Positions 1 through 11,943 of a stretch of DNA of 64,000 bases are shown one piece after another. The notes below the pieces were generated by a model. It made no database searches. It was not told the DNA's origin and was given only the letters and a program-made list of their open reading frames with translations. Both the position numbers and the translations under genes were made by a program. The stretch's first letter is position 1. Every line of letters starts with the position of its first letter. This stretch comes from Rhodamnia argentea (Eukaryota > Streptophyta > Magnoliopsida > Myrtales > Myrtaceae), in assembly GCF_020921035.1 (NCBI RefSeq), contig NC_063154.1, positions 26,141,448 to 26,205,447 of the forward strand, written 5' to 3'.

Positions 1-166
1 TTTATAGAATTTTTTTTTTCCTAAGTATCCTTATTGTTACTGACTTTGCGCATGCCCCTAATTTTGTATCTTAAATATGAGATCATCTTGAAAGTTGGTA
101 GATGCAGAACTATTACATTCACGCGAAGAGTTCTTACGACTGTGTCTTGACTTGACAGTATTACAG

Positions 167-404
167 TGCGAAGAACACCATAATGTTTGATGACCTGCGG
201 AGAAACTTTGTTATGAACCCTCAAAATGGGTTAACTATCAGGCCATTCAGAAAGGCTCATTCAAGCAGAGACAGTGATCAAGAACTGGTGAAGCTTACTC
301 AGTACTTGCTTGCCATTGCGGACCTTGATGACCTTAGTTCCCTTGACCATAGAAACTGGGAATTCTTCAATGAGGACAATGCCAAAAGGCGCCGGCAGAC
401 ATGA
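167..404 (+). CDS. UBLCP1: 3'-terminal exon of a UBLCP1-type ubiquitin-like-domain CTD phosphatase
   Basis: This is the last coding exon of a gene that begins outside the window. UBLCP1 proteins carry an N-terminal ubiquitin-like domain that docks on the 26S proteasome and an FCP1/SCP-type phosphatase domain, and they dephosphorylate the nuclear proteasome. Seen here: an acceptor CAG at 164-166, then an open frame from about 168 to the TGA at 402-404. It encodes the family's C-terminal signature ([12 protein letters not shown], then MNPQNGL.IRPF.KAH, then LTQYLL.IA.LDDL.SLDH). The tail is basic (KRRRQT). The exon starts in the middle of a codon, and the catalytic DxDxT motif must lie upstream. 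The first ATG at 183 is internal, not a start. The gene is convergent with the bZIP gene at 2488-4981. Recognition is from memory of the human and plant family; I am fairly sure of it. Confidence 0.85.
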
Positions 405-1759
405 ATTCAAGTCACAAGCTCTTGCATTTCCAATATGCATATTTATGCCTCATCTGGCAAGTCCACCTTTTTCTCTCAAATACATAGTACTCCATTATGA
501 TTACCAAAGACTAATACTCCATTTTAAATTGCCAAAATAAAAATACTAATTTTGGTTGTCATACGATCTCAAATACAATACATTTCTTGCTAAATGAATC
601 TGCTGGCCTAGTTGAGACAACTGCCTATGTAATTAGTTGACCATGGAACATGAATGAGAATATTTACTTCTTTTATACTTAAATGGTGTTGCAGGTCACG
701 ACTCTTGGGATTCATGTCATATCACCTCCAAATCTTCGGCTTTGTTGTATAGATTGGCATGGTCTTTCTTACAGAACACCTCTTTCATTTCTGGGACGTC
801 AATGCTGGCCAAATTTTTTTGACGCCGACCATCACATTTCTGGGGTATCCAATGCCATGTATGAGGATGTCAGATGATATAATAAGTTCCTTGGAATTGA
901 TGTTAATTATGTGTTGAAATGGGGTGGTGATGGTCTTGATGACTCCATTTTTATACATAAAGTCAAAGTTCATGCACATTCGTGGCTGTGTATGCGGGTG
1001 TTCAGTCAAAATAGTTGTGCCTTGTATCTGCTAGTCCTTTTGCCTTCAAAGTTAGTCCTCCTGTTCCTCATGGAGGCTATGAAGTACAATATGTGCTTTT
1101 TTTTCCCCTTAAGCTATTTTCTTTTGTTGAAAAAAAATTGTAAATAACGAATTTGTCTTCTAAGCTACGATCACACGAGTCATATAGGAAATCCGCAACG
1201 GTATAGTGCAGCAACATTTTGCAGTGCATATAGCGGCCCATGCGCACTCGTGAGGCGTCCGAGCGTAAGGATCTCTCTGCAACAGATTTCCCTGTAGAAA
1301 AATGTAGGGACGGCTGTAATCAGCGTCGATGCAACTTTCAATCATACCTACTCAACTGCACGTAGTTGCCAGATGCTGGAGAGGGTCTGTGCTGGGAGGT
1401 TCATACCTTTCTCATCTGTACTTTTGCTTCATTTGTTTTGATTTTACCCGTTAAATTCAGTGGTAGGTTCATCGACAAAATACGGGATATGCGTTCGAAA
1501 TGAATGTCCGAGCAGCTATAGAGGAATAGATCGAATATCGCTTGGCACTTGGCATGGCAAGAAATTGTGAATGGAAAGTAATATTCGGTAGTGACCGTAT
1601 TACTCGGTGTTTTGCTTGTCAGTGATATCAAGCAATTGCTTTTGGCAAAGCATTTGTAGGGAGCTAAATAAATCAGGTGTAATTCTAGTTTCCTAGCTCT
1701 GATAAAAGGGCGGTACAAAAGAAGATATCTAATATATCATAAAAAGTTACTACACCAAG
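405..1759. other. UBLCP1 3' untranslated and downstream region
   Basis: No gene is recognised. The first few hundred bases should hold the 3' untranslated region of the preceding gene. A tract ending TTGCAG followed by GTCACGACTC near 693-705 could be an intron acceptor in a spliced 3' UTR, but no donor was pinned down. Around 1150-1345 the base composition shifts towards GC with no coding signal I can name. The remainder is AT-rich and featureless. Confidence 0.4.
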
Positions 1760-2105
1760 CTATACTCACCTGAATGGCTTGCTTCCCACAAAGACGTCAT
1801 GTCCGGAACATTTGATTCACAGACCGCTTTTGGAATGATGAAATACTTTTGAGGACTTCTTCAAATGGCAAAACTTGGAAGAGGAGAAGGAAGTAATCAA
1901 CATACTTGGAAACACATTAGCTACTGGGAATGCTTATAACTCATTCATCAATCGATATAGGCGATGTGGCAGCCCTGTAATAGTTGCCGACTCATGAAGT
2001 TCCAATGGTTTCTCTCAACAATCACTTCAAAAGAAATCATCAAAGACATGTTCATCGAGCACCATCAGATTTTGTACACTAGAGCCGTACCGATTTGAGC
2101 AATAA
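1760..2105 (+). pseudogene. Unidentified broken coding fragment
   Basis: Two adjoining plus-strand frames read like one protein interrupted by an extra base. The first frame (from 1760) reads LYSPEWLASHKDVMSG and so on to MMKYF, then meets a TGA at 1850-1852. If one T of the TTTT run at 1847-1850 is ignored, the reading continues EDFFKWQNLEEEKEVINILG, then NTLATGNAYNSF, then INRYRRCGSPVIVADS, to a TGA at 1995-1997. After that stop the same frame stays open for about 35 serine-rich codons, to about 2105. The amphipathic, charge-balanced composition is unlike the surrounding noncoding sequence. I do not recognise the family. It may be one exon of a decayed gene or a captured fragment. The homopolymer slip could also be a sequence error. 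Confidence 0.35.
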
Positions 2106-2487
2106 TAACAATTGACACATTCAAATAGAAACCTTCTTCTCGCGAAGCATTCCCAATTAATGCCCAGCCTTTCTCTGGAGAGGACCCAAAACAAAAAAAA
2201 ATTACCAATGCCTCGAGTTGTGGTCGGCCAATGACAACTTAATGGCTAGAAACCACTTGGGAAATAGATTCTAAGATGTGAGCAGCAACGTACAAGAAGG
2301 GCTAGAACCACCTCAGGTATATCACATACCGGCAATGGGACTATCGGCAGTGATGACCAGGCGCACCAGATATCAATTATGCCAAGGGAAGAGGTGAGAG
2401 AGAAGAAATGAAACAGGCTAACAAGCGAAGACAAGGAACAGAGGCTCTGACAAAGATGGCACCATCACCCATAGATGTCACATGCAG
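2106..2487. other. 3' flank of the bZIP gene
   Basis: No coding region is recognised. The part next to 2488 should be the 3' untranslated region of the minus-strand bZIP gene. Confidence 0.35.
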
Positions 2488-4981
2488 CTAAGTATGAAGA
2501 GGGCCACTCGTAGAGTCATGCCCGGAAGTAGCATCCTTGTGTTTCAACGAGAGGTTTGCAAACTGAGCATCGAGGCCTTTGCTGTTGCTGCGTTGATGCC
2601 CAGAAGACGGTTGCTGCTGCTGCTGCTGTTGTTGATTCTGCTGTTGCTGGTACATAGCCCTCAATCTTCCTATTTCGCGCTCTAAAACCTCATGCTCAAC
2701 TGCACATTCCAACTAGAATGTTCACTTCAGGCCATAAACGAAAAAAGAAGAAGAAGAAGAAGCTTTTAAAACAAGAGATAACTCACCATGACATGGCATG
2801 CAAATCGAATACCCAAATGGTTTAACCCTCCAAACAGTTTTTGCATTCATATATATATATATAGGCAACTACTCACGATCCTTATATGACACTTTCAAAT
2901 AAAGTCCTAGGCTGTCACAGCATCCTTAGTCCAGACTCTTGACATATATTATGTTGCAAACAGGGAATGGTAAACTCCTATATCCATGCAAGAGATAAGA
3001 AGAATGAGCAAAAAGCTTACTCAAGTTGTCTTTAAAAATCAAAAGCCACCTCCAACTTCTAAGTAAAACTTTTCTGATAGCAGAAGTAACAGATACCACA
3101 TAAAAATAAAGAACTTCAACAACCAAAAAGTTCATGAAGTTCATAGTTTTCTTTAATGAGAGAAACTTACAGTATTTGATCAACTGCTCTTGAGCTAAAC
3201 TTTCCAACCGTTGTTTGAGGGCATTATTCTCCATGTTCAAGATAAGGTGTTGCTGGTTGAGAAATTCAATCTCAGCAGAGACCCCAGAACCTTCTACCTG
3301 CATACGGGAGAACATAAGATTAAAACATAAAACTAATCAGAGATTGAATGCAAGCAACTAATCAGCACTATTTAATCATGAGATCACAAGGCACATCAGC
3401 ATTTCAGTCATTCTTGCCTGCAAAACTTGCACATTCCTTTCCAGCTCGGCTATATACTGAAGTTTCCGGACCCGTGAACGCTGTGCGAATTGCCTGCAGT
3501 GGTCATGAAAGTTGACAGTTAGACCCCAACTTGAGTCGCATAAAAAATCACTACCACTCTCTTTGCCACATCTGGTCAATTCTTCTTATCATTTGCATCC
3601 TGAGAAACCTCTTTCGTATAGCATGCCAATCAAAATACAGCTGGTATGGCACTCTAAACAAGATTTACATATCACATCATGGACTTTGGAAGTTCTGAAT
3701 GTTTACATAATTATGAGGTTGAAGTTCATAAACAGAAAACTAACATATTACACTAAATAATCTCGAAAATTACGCAGATTATTCTGAATAAAAGATCACA
3801 AAGTAAAACCCAATAACCACCCTACCCATTCCCAAGATTATACCGATCCATTTGGGTCCACTACCAAACTCAAAGTCAATTTTCTCTCCAGGTCCAATTA
3901 TGTTTTAATAAATTACGTATATCAGGGCCATTATCAAATCCTAATAGCCATGATTTCATTTTATAATCAACTAGTATCCTTATTCTTGAATAATTCTCAT
4001 GGCTCCCAGTTTGGACGGGACACAATTTACATCACTCCCCCTTTTTTTTTTTTTTGGTGGGTTGGGGGTGTTGGGTCGTTGAACCTTCTACATCAGATAG
4101 ACAAGAATTTATATCAATCTTAAAGCAAAGGAAGAAATCTCTTTCAAATACTTATCTGTCCCAAAACTTTAAATTGGGCTGTATGAAACAATACCGTTCT
4201 TGCATGAATGGTATATCCTACGCAACATAAAATCTCTAATCATATGCACACATTTATGATAAAGGACACAGAGCACATACTGCTTTGCACGTTTAGTATC
4301 TGTCTCATTTGAAGATGGCTTCGCAGGAGAAGCATCTTTCCTTTCAGAGGAAGTAACATATTCAACTTGGTCTTGCTTTCCATTTGCTATAGAAGGATTC
4401 TTCTCCACTTCTTGGGATACGCATATTGGCGCAGAATTTTGAGTAGCAACATCATCTCCAGGCGAAGGTGGGCCACCAGGAAGAGTTGCAACAATGCGAG
4501 CAGACTCCCCCACCCTATTCTTCTGCTTCGCATGGTTTTGTTCATCAACAAAATATGTATGCTGACCACCTCTTTGATCCATTTCTTGTGATCCCCAAAA
4601 TGGTACTGAAAACACGTTTCTGTACTTGTGCTCATTATGAGCTGCATAGTCTAGATTAGAAAAGTTAGCTACATCTATGTATGCAAAAGAGTCACTTGAT
4701 GAGCGTCTATGGCCTCCCCTACGTACAGGAGTTTCAGGCTCATCAAGTAAATCATCAAGCCATGAGGGTTGATCCTCCATGAGAAAACTCTCAGACGACG
4801 TTCGTTGGTGGTGGCTATACCCGTCTCCGGGCCTTTGCACTGCTTTCAATCCAATTGAAGAATTAGGAATATAATCAACATATGAAGGAGAAAGGCTGGG
4901 AAATGGGCTTTTAGGAGGCAGGAAAGCATGCTTTCCAGAGTTTGCCAAATCTCTGCTATTTGGCGGTCCGGAATTTGACAT
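2488..4981 (-). CDS. Atypical bZIP transcription-factor-like protein, At4g06598 type
   Basis: Four coding exons on the minus strand: 4981-4281, 3493-3418, 3297-3171 and 2699-2488 (TAG at 2490-2488). All junctions keep phase, giving 371 residues. The start is the ATG at 4981, just inside an exon whose acceptor CAG lies at 5009-5007. Residues 1-225 hold a conserved Ser/Pro-rich region ([54 protein letters not shown]). Residues 230-245 are the basic region ([16 protein letters not shown]) and about 245-310 the leucine zipper. The tail is glutamine-rich with a run of eight Q. The asparagine that is nearly invariant in bZIP basic regions is lysine (K233) and the next arginine is glutamine, so canonical DNA contact is doubtful. 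Intron 2 appears to use a GC donor. The protein closely resembles uncharacterised Arabidopsis At4g06598 as I recall it. Probable role: nuclear regulator, perhaps acting through dimerisation (inference). Confidence 0.88.
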
Positions 4982-5006
4982 AACAAATCCGATCTTGTCA
5001 AGATAC
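4982..5006 (-). other. 5' leader portion of bZIP exon 1
   Basis: A pyrimidine-containing acceptor ending CAG (read on the minus strand, 5009-5007) precedes 25 untranslated bases before the ATG. The transcript is therefore probably spliced within its leader. Confidence 0.55.
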
Positions 5007-5109
5007 CTGTGAAACGAAAATTTATAGATATCAATAAACGGATGAAAGTACATATATCTCAATGCTTTAGGCCCCTTCTTTAAACAACCAGCAAAAAGTC
5101 GATCCATAC

Positions 5110-6180
5110 ATATAAAAGTATCAATGACATTGCAAGGAATCTTGCCACTAAAGTCAACTTATCATTTTCAAAGTAAAAATTATAAATGGAAGGAGCCTCT
5201 TAAGGAGAAACAGAAAAACAAGCCGCACAAGTAGGACTGACAAGGGACATGATTACTATGGCTGCACAATTATATATGACATGCCCAGCTTAATATTTAC
5301 TGATGGCAAGAATGTAGGACCAGATCAACGAACCCTCCAAATAACACAAACCGAAATCGAATAACCTACCGACATTATTCTGAAGTTGATGAGCAAGTCT
5401 CAATTAAAATATTAATTTCTGTGAACCATGAAACAAGCGTGAACTAGATGCCAAGGTTCCTAAAAAAAAAATATCCCGAACAAATTCCATGTGCCCTTGG
5501 TAAAGGCAGATGAGAACTGCATTCAAAATCAATTATAACTTTCAACAGCATTAAAAATCTTCCAGAAATTAGGAAAGAAAATTCCCCATAGACACAGGAA
5601 ACATGGGCTTCAGATGTTTATGGCTGTATTTAATTTTCTACAACTATACAGAAAATAAAGGAGACGAAAAAGATAAGACTTTTCTTTCAGATTAGGGCTA
5701 TTAACAATGTTAAGTATCACATAATTTTAGTTTATACGTATCAGCATGAAACCGCTCTATTGTAATGCATGAAATGCTATACACCCTTTTTTATCTTTAC
5801 AAACATTCACCTTGTAAGCACCAGCATTATCGCTGTACCTGAATAACAAACCATCCCCAACACAAGAACCCAAACCAGCTGAAATAACAAGAAGACTAAC
5901 AGAATACAATCAGGTGAACCCGAAACAGCACTTCACTCTACCAATGAACGACTCGAGTAGAATGCACAAATGGTACCACTGAAAGGCACGAGGAGAAGGG
6001 ATCAAACTCCAAATCTACGATCGGAACTAAACACACGCTGCAAAAAGGAACCCTTTGTCCAATACAATAATACCCAGCATTAACTTTGTAACCACAAAGT
6101 TATGTGCCCGCAAAACTCAGACTAATCTCAGTCACTTCACTTTCACAATTCAACCAAAAAACCAAAAAAACAAAACTTTC
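5110..6180. other. Leader introns and promoter side of the bZIP gene
   Basis: AT-rich sequence with no open frame of note. It probably contains the bZIP leader intron(s) and promoter. No TATA box could be assigned with confidence. Confidence 0.35.
5811..5838 (-). other. Candidate 28-nt leader exon of the bZIP gene
   Basis: On the minus strand this stretch is flanked by TTATTCAG on its 5' side and GTGAATG on its 3' side, which fit an acceptor and a donor. It lies about 800 bp upstream of the coding start and could be a small noncoding leader exon. This is weak evidence; transcript data would decide. Confidence 0.2.
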
Positions 6181-8370
6181 AAGAAGTTTTTTTATGATTG
6201 TTGCCACCACTTGGGGTGAACCCCATGACAACCAATAGGTTGATAGATGGACACAAATAATCCTCTTGCGCGGTGGTGCTTACGCTTTGCATAAACTCAC
6301 CCACGTCCTAATGATCGCAACTTGATTTCTCTTATTAAATTATTATTACCTTAGAATCACCACAAATGGTCCTGCCAAATAATTGGTACCTTTTTCTCTT
6401 GTAAAGAAAACTCTTCATGCAATCACTTTATTTCCTAATATCTAAAAGATCATGCAATTAAATGCAATATGCAAACAACAAAACATAGCAACCAATTAAT
6501 AACTATACATGATAAATGAGGTAGTAAAATCGCAACCTAAACCATCTTCGGGAATTACAAAAAAAAAAAAGATAATAAGAAACAAATCAACCCAAGCTGC
6601 CCTGAGCAATAGTTGAACATAATCTCATTATTACACCGCGGGACAAGATCCCCTAGAGCAGTAAATGGGAAGTCCAAAAATGTTAATGTATCTACCTAAA
6701 GTAGACTAAAGCATCAAAGAGAAGGAAATATGTAAATGTAACATGCTATGCAAGAATAGATCCTAGATAAATTACTTGCCCATAATGAGGTAAAAACAGA
6801 AATAAAATCTTATGTAATATAATCTAAAATATTGTATGTGTAATGTTAAGTAACAGGAAAATGTCGATATTTATACTTTCTTTATACCATGCAAAACATT
6901 TTTCTAAAGTGCAGGGCGCATTAGAGGAAATCAAATCAGGATGTAAAAATGCAATTTGCCTAAATGCAAATGCAATCCTGAATGAATTTTATGACAATGC
7001 AATCTAAAATGGCTAGCATGAAAGACATGATATACATTCAATTTTCATGACATGTGAATGAGGTATGCACACTAATGTGGAATGTAGATGTCTTAAATGT
7101 GCACTAAGACACTTACTCATGGAAAATTATAACAAACAAGCTAAACATGTAAAGAAAGAATTTAAATTGTGCCATGAATGATTTTTTAGTTAAAACAACA
7201 TGATGCAAATGGGAGAACCTAACTAAAAAATAAGTCTAAACAAACAAGCAAACCCAATGTTTCAGCATCTTAATCAATTCACGACATCCATCCATGAGAG
7301 CAATTTCACGATGCAATTGGCAATTAATCATCCTGATACGCATGGATCTACACTGGAGTCTCTAATCATACATCTAAGTGATTTGCTTAAGCCAAAATCG
7401 ACATTTTAATGCACTGATGTCACCTAAATGAAGCTAAAAACTAAAAATGCCCAACATCACCATATGGATTACTTGTTTTTGGGGACTTCAGCTTAGAGTT
7501 GCCGCACGATAGTAGACAAACATATATACCTATTACAAGCCAAAGCCGCATGCTCTGAATCGTAACTACAGACAACGGCTGGGCTAGAGCTAGTCGATGA
7601 AAGCGTTATGGAAGGCTATTCTTGGGCCAATCTGGTAGCAGTGACACAGGCTTGACAATCTGGGCAAGAGCATGATGACTTGTCACAGCAATGAGACAAA
7701 AGAGGACGCACTCAAAACAGCAGCAGCAACTCTATCACAGCAGAAGCAACTCTGTCACTAAAGCAACAACAACTTGACACAAACTGATGCAGCAGAACGA
7801 TGAATTGCGACTTCCAGGATGCTTGCAACAGTTCAATGCTGATTCCCAAAGACGTGATGTGGCATAGAAAAGCAAATAGGCACAGTGACTTTCACAAGAT
7901 GTTAATGGAGTAGAATTGAAGGTGTATGGGATGATAAAGAGAAAAAAAAAAATTGGAAAATGGGTGATGCTAGTCTGACTAATCGGTTGCTGTGGGTGTG
8001 GGTTTTGTGAATTTGGCAAATGAGAATTGGTGAGTGTTCATGGATGCCGCCATGTGAAATTTTTTGAGGGGTGAATGTCCAATCCCAGGTTATAGATAAC
8101 AATAGATATTTATAACAACTTCAATGGTTGCTAAGCATCTTATGAGATTTTTGTGGGACCTCCGCCAACTATTCTAAATATTTAAACTGTTAGATAAAGG
8201 CATAATTTAATATTTAATTACTCTAACACTCTCTCACGGTCAGTCTAGTCTTTTTGCCTAATATTAAGTGTAGAAATATTTCATTGGGGTGGTAAATGGG
8301 GGCCTAGAAAAATTTGCACTCATGACCTCCTGCTTTAATATCATGTGCACTTTTTGTGGGACAAGTTAGG
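6181..8370. repeat. Old noncoding repeat rich in ATGCAA/ATGACATG words
   Basis: No gene is seen. From about 6440 to 7260 the sequence is full of imperfect short words such as AAATGCAA and CATGACAT. A very similar texture recurs at 33740-34640, which suggests two decayed copies of one noncoding repeat. The 7500-8100 part is unremarkable. Confidence 0.35.
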
Positions 8371-8374
8371 CCTT

Positions 8375-8545
8375 TTTGATACGTCTCCAACTTGAGAGGG
8401 AGTATTAGGTTTATTACTTATTATTCTATAGTATTAGCAAGTTGAGATTATTTAAGTAATTGTAGAAGGCTTAATCCTACTCCTATAAATATTTCTATTG
8501 ATGTCAATAATATTAATTCTCTCTTTTACCAACAACACATCTAGA
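8375..8545 (+). mobile_element. Copia-like LTR fragment
   Basis: A purine-rich motif (CTTGAGAGGGAGTATTA) looks like a polypurine tract running into an LTR. It is followed by CTCCTATAAATA, a plausible TATA box, and by sequence ending TTACCAACAACACATCT. The order polypurine tract, LTR start, TATA and short leader is typical of Ty1-copia 3' LTRs. No internal coding region is preserved and no target duplication was found. Confidence 0.4.
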
Positions 8546-9840
8546 ATAAAATAGACACTAAACATATGCTAAAAAAGGATAATCTAAGATAAATTGGACC
8601 ATGAATCAAGCACAGGTGGAAAGCGCGTCCAATGAACAAACCAAGTCACGCACCACATCCATGTCGGTCGCGGACAAAAGGTATTCGTTTTCAATTATTC
8701 TTTTCCTCAATCTATCTACAATGTAAATTATCTTTTTTCAAAAAATAAAAAACAAAGAGTCGCAAGACCCAAATTCACAATTTTTTAGAATCAGAATGAC
8801 TTGCTTAAATAAAAACAAATAAATTCAGAGAAATAAGATAACTAATACAATATCTAGTGACCATGCTCCGTCTCTCCACCTGTTCCCTTTTCTGCCCAGA
8901 AATGGCCAAATGTGTCCCAAACGCCTGACGGGTATGCAGAATGACTAAAATGCAATAATCGAGATTAAATCTATAATGCAATACCATGCGTCATGCGTTA
9001 GATGAAATGACTAAAAGATCCCTGAGCTTAGTTGTATTTGCAAATGCTCAGTAAACATGACATGCAAGAATCCAATGCATAACGAGGAGATATTTTGGTG
9101 GGGAACTAAATCCCAATTGTCTCGTTTTCCCTCATATTTTCAATTTTTGTTGTCTAAATGCAAGAAAAACCTTTGGGTAAAATATAGACGTCGACAATAA
9201 TTGAAGCCTTGCATACAACCGAATCTTCCTGCAAGGGTTTAAACAACTTTACCAGAAGCCCCTCTTGGCTTTATATCCTCAAAAATCACAACCTATTTTC
9301 AGCTATCTAATGAGAGCCCAAGCACCTCAAAAATTGAATTCACTTATTGAAGCATCAGAATGAATACTTCTGATCTTGCTAGGTATTCAGTCACCAGCAG
9401 TTAGAAATCCATCAAGTTGCCCCCTTAGAATCAACTTTAATGATTGCTTCCTCGTTCTCCTGCTGCTTCTGAGAAACTTGATCTTCCACTAGACTTTGAC
9501 ACACCAATTCAAAGTAGAAAGGATAGGTTTAAAAAAGAAGTTGATCATTTAAGTCTAGAGAATCAAGGACAGCTTCTCAAAGACGAACATCCTTCGCATT
9601 TGGGAAAACAGCTCCAGCATCATCCAAACAATCATCTATAATCAGCATACCTATTAAGCTAGCTATCACCCACTATTCCACTACACATTGGGGATGCAAA
9701 CACTCACATGATCCTTCTGTAGGTCCTCTAGTCCTGACAAACCACAAGAAGGCTTCAGGAACTTCCAGTATAGCGTCTGGAATAAAAGGTTCAAGAGAAA
9801 AGCATGGGAAATGATTATTAGGCAGAATTGAATCTCCAAA
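8546..9840. other. Noncoding stretch
   Basis: No gene or recognisable element. A short open frame at 9444-9641 has no recognisable domain and I treat it as chance. Confidence 0.3.
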
Positions 9841-9841
9841 C

Positions 9842-10025
9842 AGCTCAAGGGAACTTTTGCTGCTGGTTGTGTACATATGCCCCTCAACCCAACACGGTCG
9901 GCTAATGTGCACAATTTTCATGCCGATGCCAGTATAAGGCTCAAGGGAATTTTGTTCCTGATTGTGTATTTATGCCCTCAACCCAACTCAATCGGGTAAT
10001 GTGCATCATGCTCACGCCAGTACAA
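9842..10025. repeat. Two direct repeats of about 90 bp
   Basis: A segment beginning CTCAAGGGAACTTTTG is followed by a second, diverged copy beginning CTCAAGGGAATTTTG at about 9940. Both contain TATGCCCCTCAACCCAAC-like and GTGCAC/GTGCAT segments. A third copy is at about 21222-21320 beside the CPSF73-I duplication. Confidence 0.5.
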
Positions 10026-11150
10026 GCAAATTAAAGCCATTAAGCACACAACTGTTCCCCATCACTGCTAGTGCACTAGAAGCCATTTTTTCAATAAAAA
10101 AAATTGCATCAGGCATTCCTCAGTTTTCCTCACAACCTGTAACCAAAGAACTCTGCAACAAAATCTTGACTAATTTAGGCCTTATAGTAGAAATTAGCTC
10201 GAGATCCAAAAAAATTTATTTTCACGATACTGGAAACCTCCTGACTATTACTCTTCCACAGTAATGGCCAAGCACTACTGGGACAGCTATTGTATTGCAC
10301 CCTACGCCATTCCCGCCACCCTAGCCGAAAAAACTCTCCACAATATGACATCATGTATGGAAGCAATTATCTCTATGACTTGGGCCTATATGACATGACC
10401 AATCAATAGAAATATTTCGATACTCGCCATCATGCGTGCAAAACAAAACCAAGCCATATTTTCCCAGGTGAAGAAGATGGAATTGCATTAGTAGGATCCT
10501 ACGGTTTGAAAATTAAAATTCGATGCAGGTCTTTAGTAGGATCTTAATTTGCTAGGACCTTGCATGGTCCTGATCCTAAGCTCAAAAAAATCAAAGGATA
10601 GATATGATTCTACCAGTCCCATCAATCCAACTTTTATGTACTTTAACCTTGAAGTACGTATGTCCTGACATGAGTATGTCCTCATATTTAGGTATGGAAA
10701 AAGTCAATTTTCTGGTATATTTTATACTTTAAGTTTACGCTATTTTGGAGCTTTAATGATACACAATGTTCACAACTAGTAGACTTCATATGACAACCCA
10801 AGATTTTGCATTGTTGGCGTATTTTTAGGACGTCATCCTTTTAGACACCTTCATCAATCCTTTTGTAGGATCCCATCTTAACAACTTTGGCTAAGTCAGA
10901 GATCTCCCACCCAAACGATTTTATTGGTTCCTAGTGCTGGACATGTCCAACTCATACTCTATGCAGCTTCAACTTCAGTCTTCTACCACTTTTGGCTTGT
11001 TACGAACTTATGACAACATTAACAGCATATACAATGATAGCGTTACATTTTGGTATCTCATAACTGTGACATAATAAATCAAGATCTCTAAATCTGTATG
11101 TTTTATTACAATAGCGAATAGGCTGATGGATTTTGACGCTGAACTGGAAC
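10026..11150. repeat. Outer block of the segmental duplication, copy 1
   Basis: This noncoding block matches sequence at about 22870-23160, 23505-23960, 24430-24680 and 25085-25330. Shared landmarks are TAGTGCACTAGAAGCC, GACTTGGGC with TATGACATGA, TAGGATC with CTTGCTAGGA, and GCGAATAGGCTGATGGAT. It is probably the left part of the unit that carries CPSF73-I. Confidence 0.5.
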
Positions 11151-11889
11151 TAATCTCATAAACCGAGAACCAAAAGCTTATGCATGTTGAAGGAATGGAA
11201 GTATCAGATGGGCAGTTGAAGTCAAGGCAAGCCCAGTGAAGCTCAAGAAGAAGCTTGAGGAAGACCAAGCAAGGAATAACAAGCTGCAAGTCATCTACCA
11301 CCATACGGCATATAAGAACTTAAGAACGTAGTTGACAAGCAAATTAGAACTTTACTATTATTAGTCTGTGAGTTCAGACAACAGTTGTCATGGTCTAGTC
11401 AAAAGATAATTGTCTTGATTGAGTAATAAATTTATCTTCAGCAGATCATCCATGAATGAGAATATACTAAGCGTCCCAATTCTATCTCTGTGTTTGATCT
11501 CTCCTTCCCATCCTCCTCGATCTCACTCAATTGCTCAAGTTCTTCCTTTTCGTCTTCTTTCTCACACCTTGCCTAAAACTTGCAATGCATCAATAACTCT
11601 CAATGCGAAGCCCATAATTCAAATGCGCCATTTCTACAAAAAGCACTCGGAGACTCTTCAATATTGAGACACAGCCCTTAATTCCTCGGTAACCACGCTT
11701 ATGAACTTACTGCCCCATCCTCTATCATCAACAAAGAAGATTAATCCCATAATTGACTCAAATAAGCAGAATAAGAGACGGTACCAAACTGTAACGATAA
11801 AAGAAAGAGCTTCAAACCTTTACGGGCACCCTCAAGTTCAAGAATGAAAATTCAGAATCCAGTGAACAAACAAAAAGAAGTTTCCAAGA

Positions 11890-11943
<54 letters not shown>

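Noticed and set aside
683..877. Further UBLCP1 coding exon
   Set aside because: The preceding exon already ends with the family's normal C-terminus and a stop, and this frame does not resemble the family.
4367..4659. Short frames on both strands within the bZIP region
   Set aside because: They are shadows of bZIP coding exon 1.
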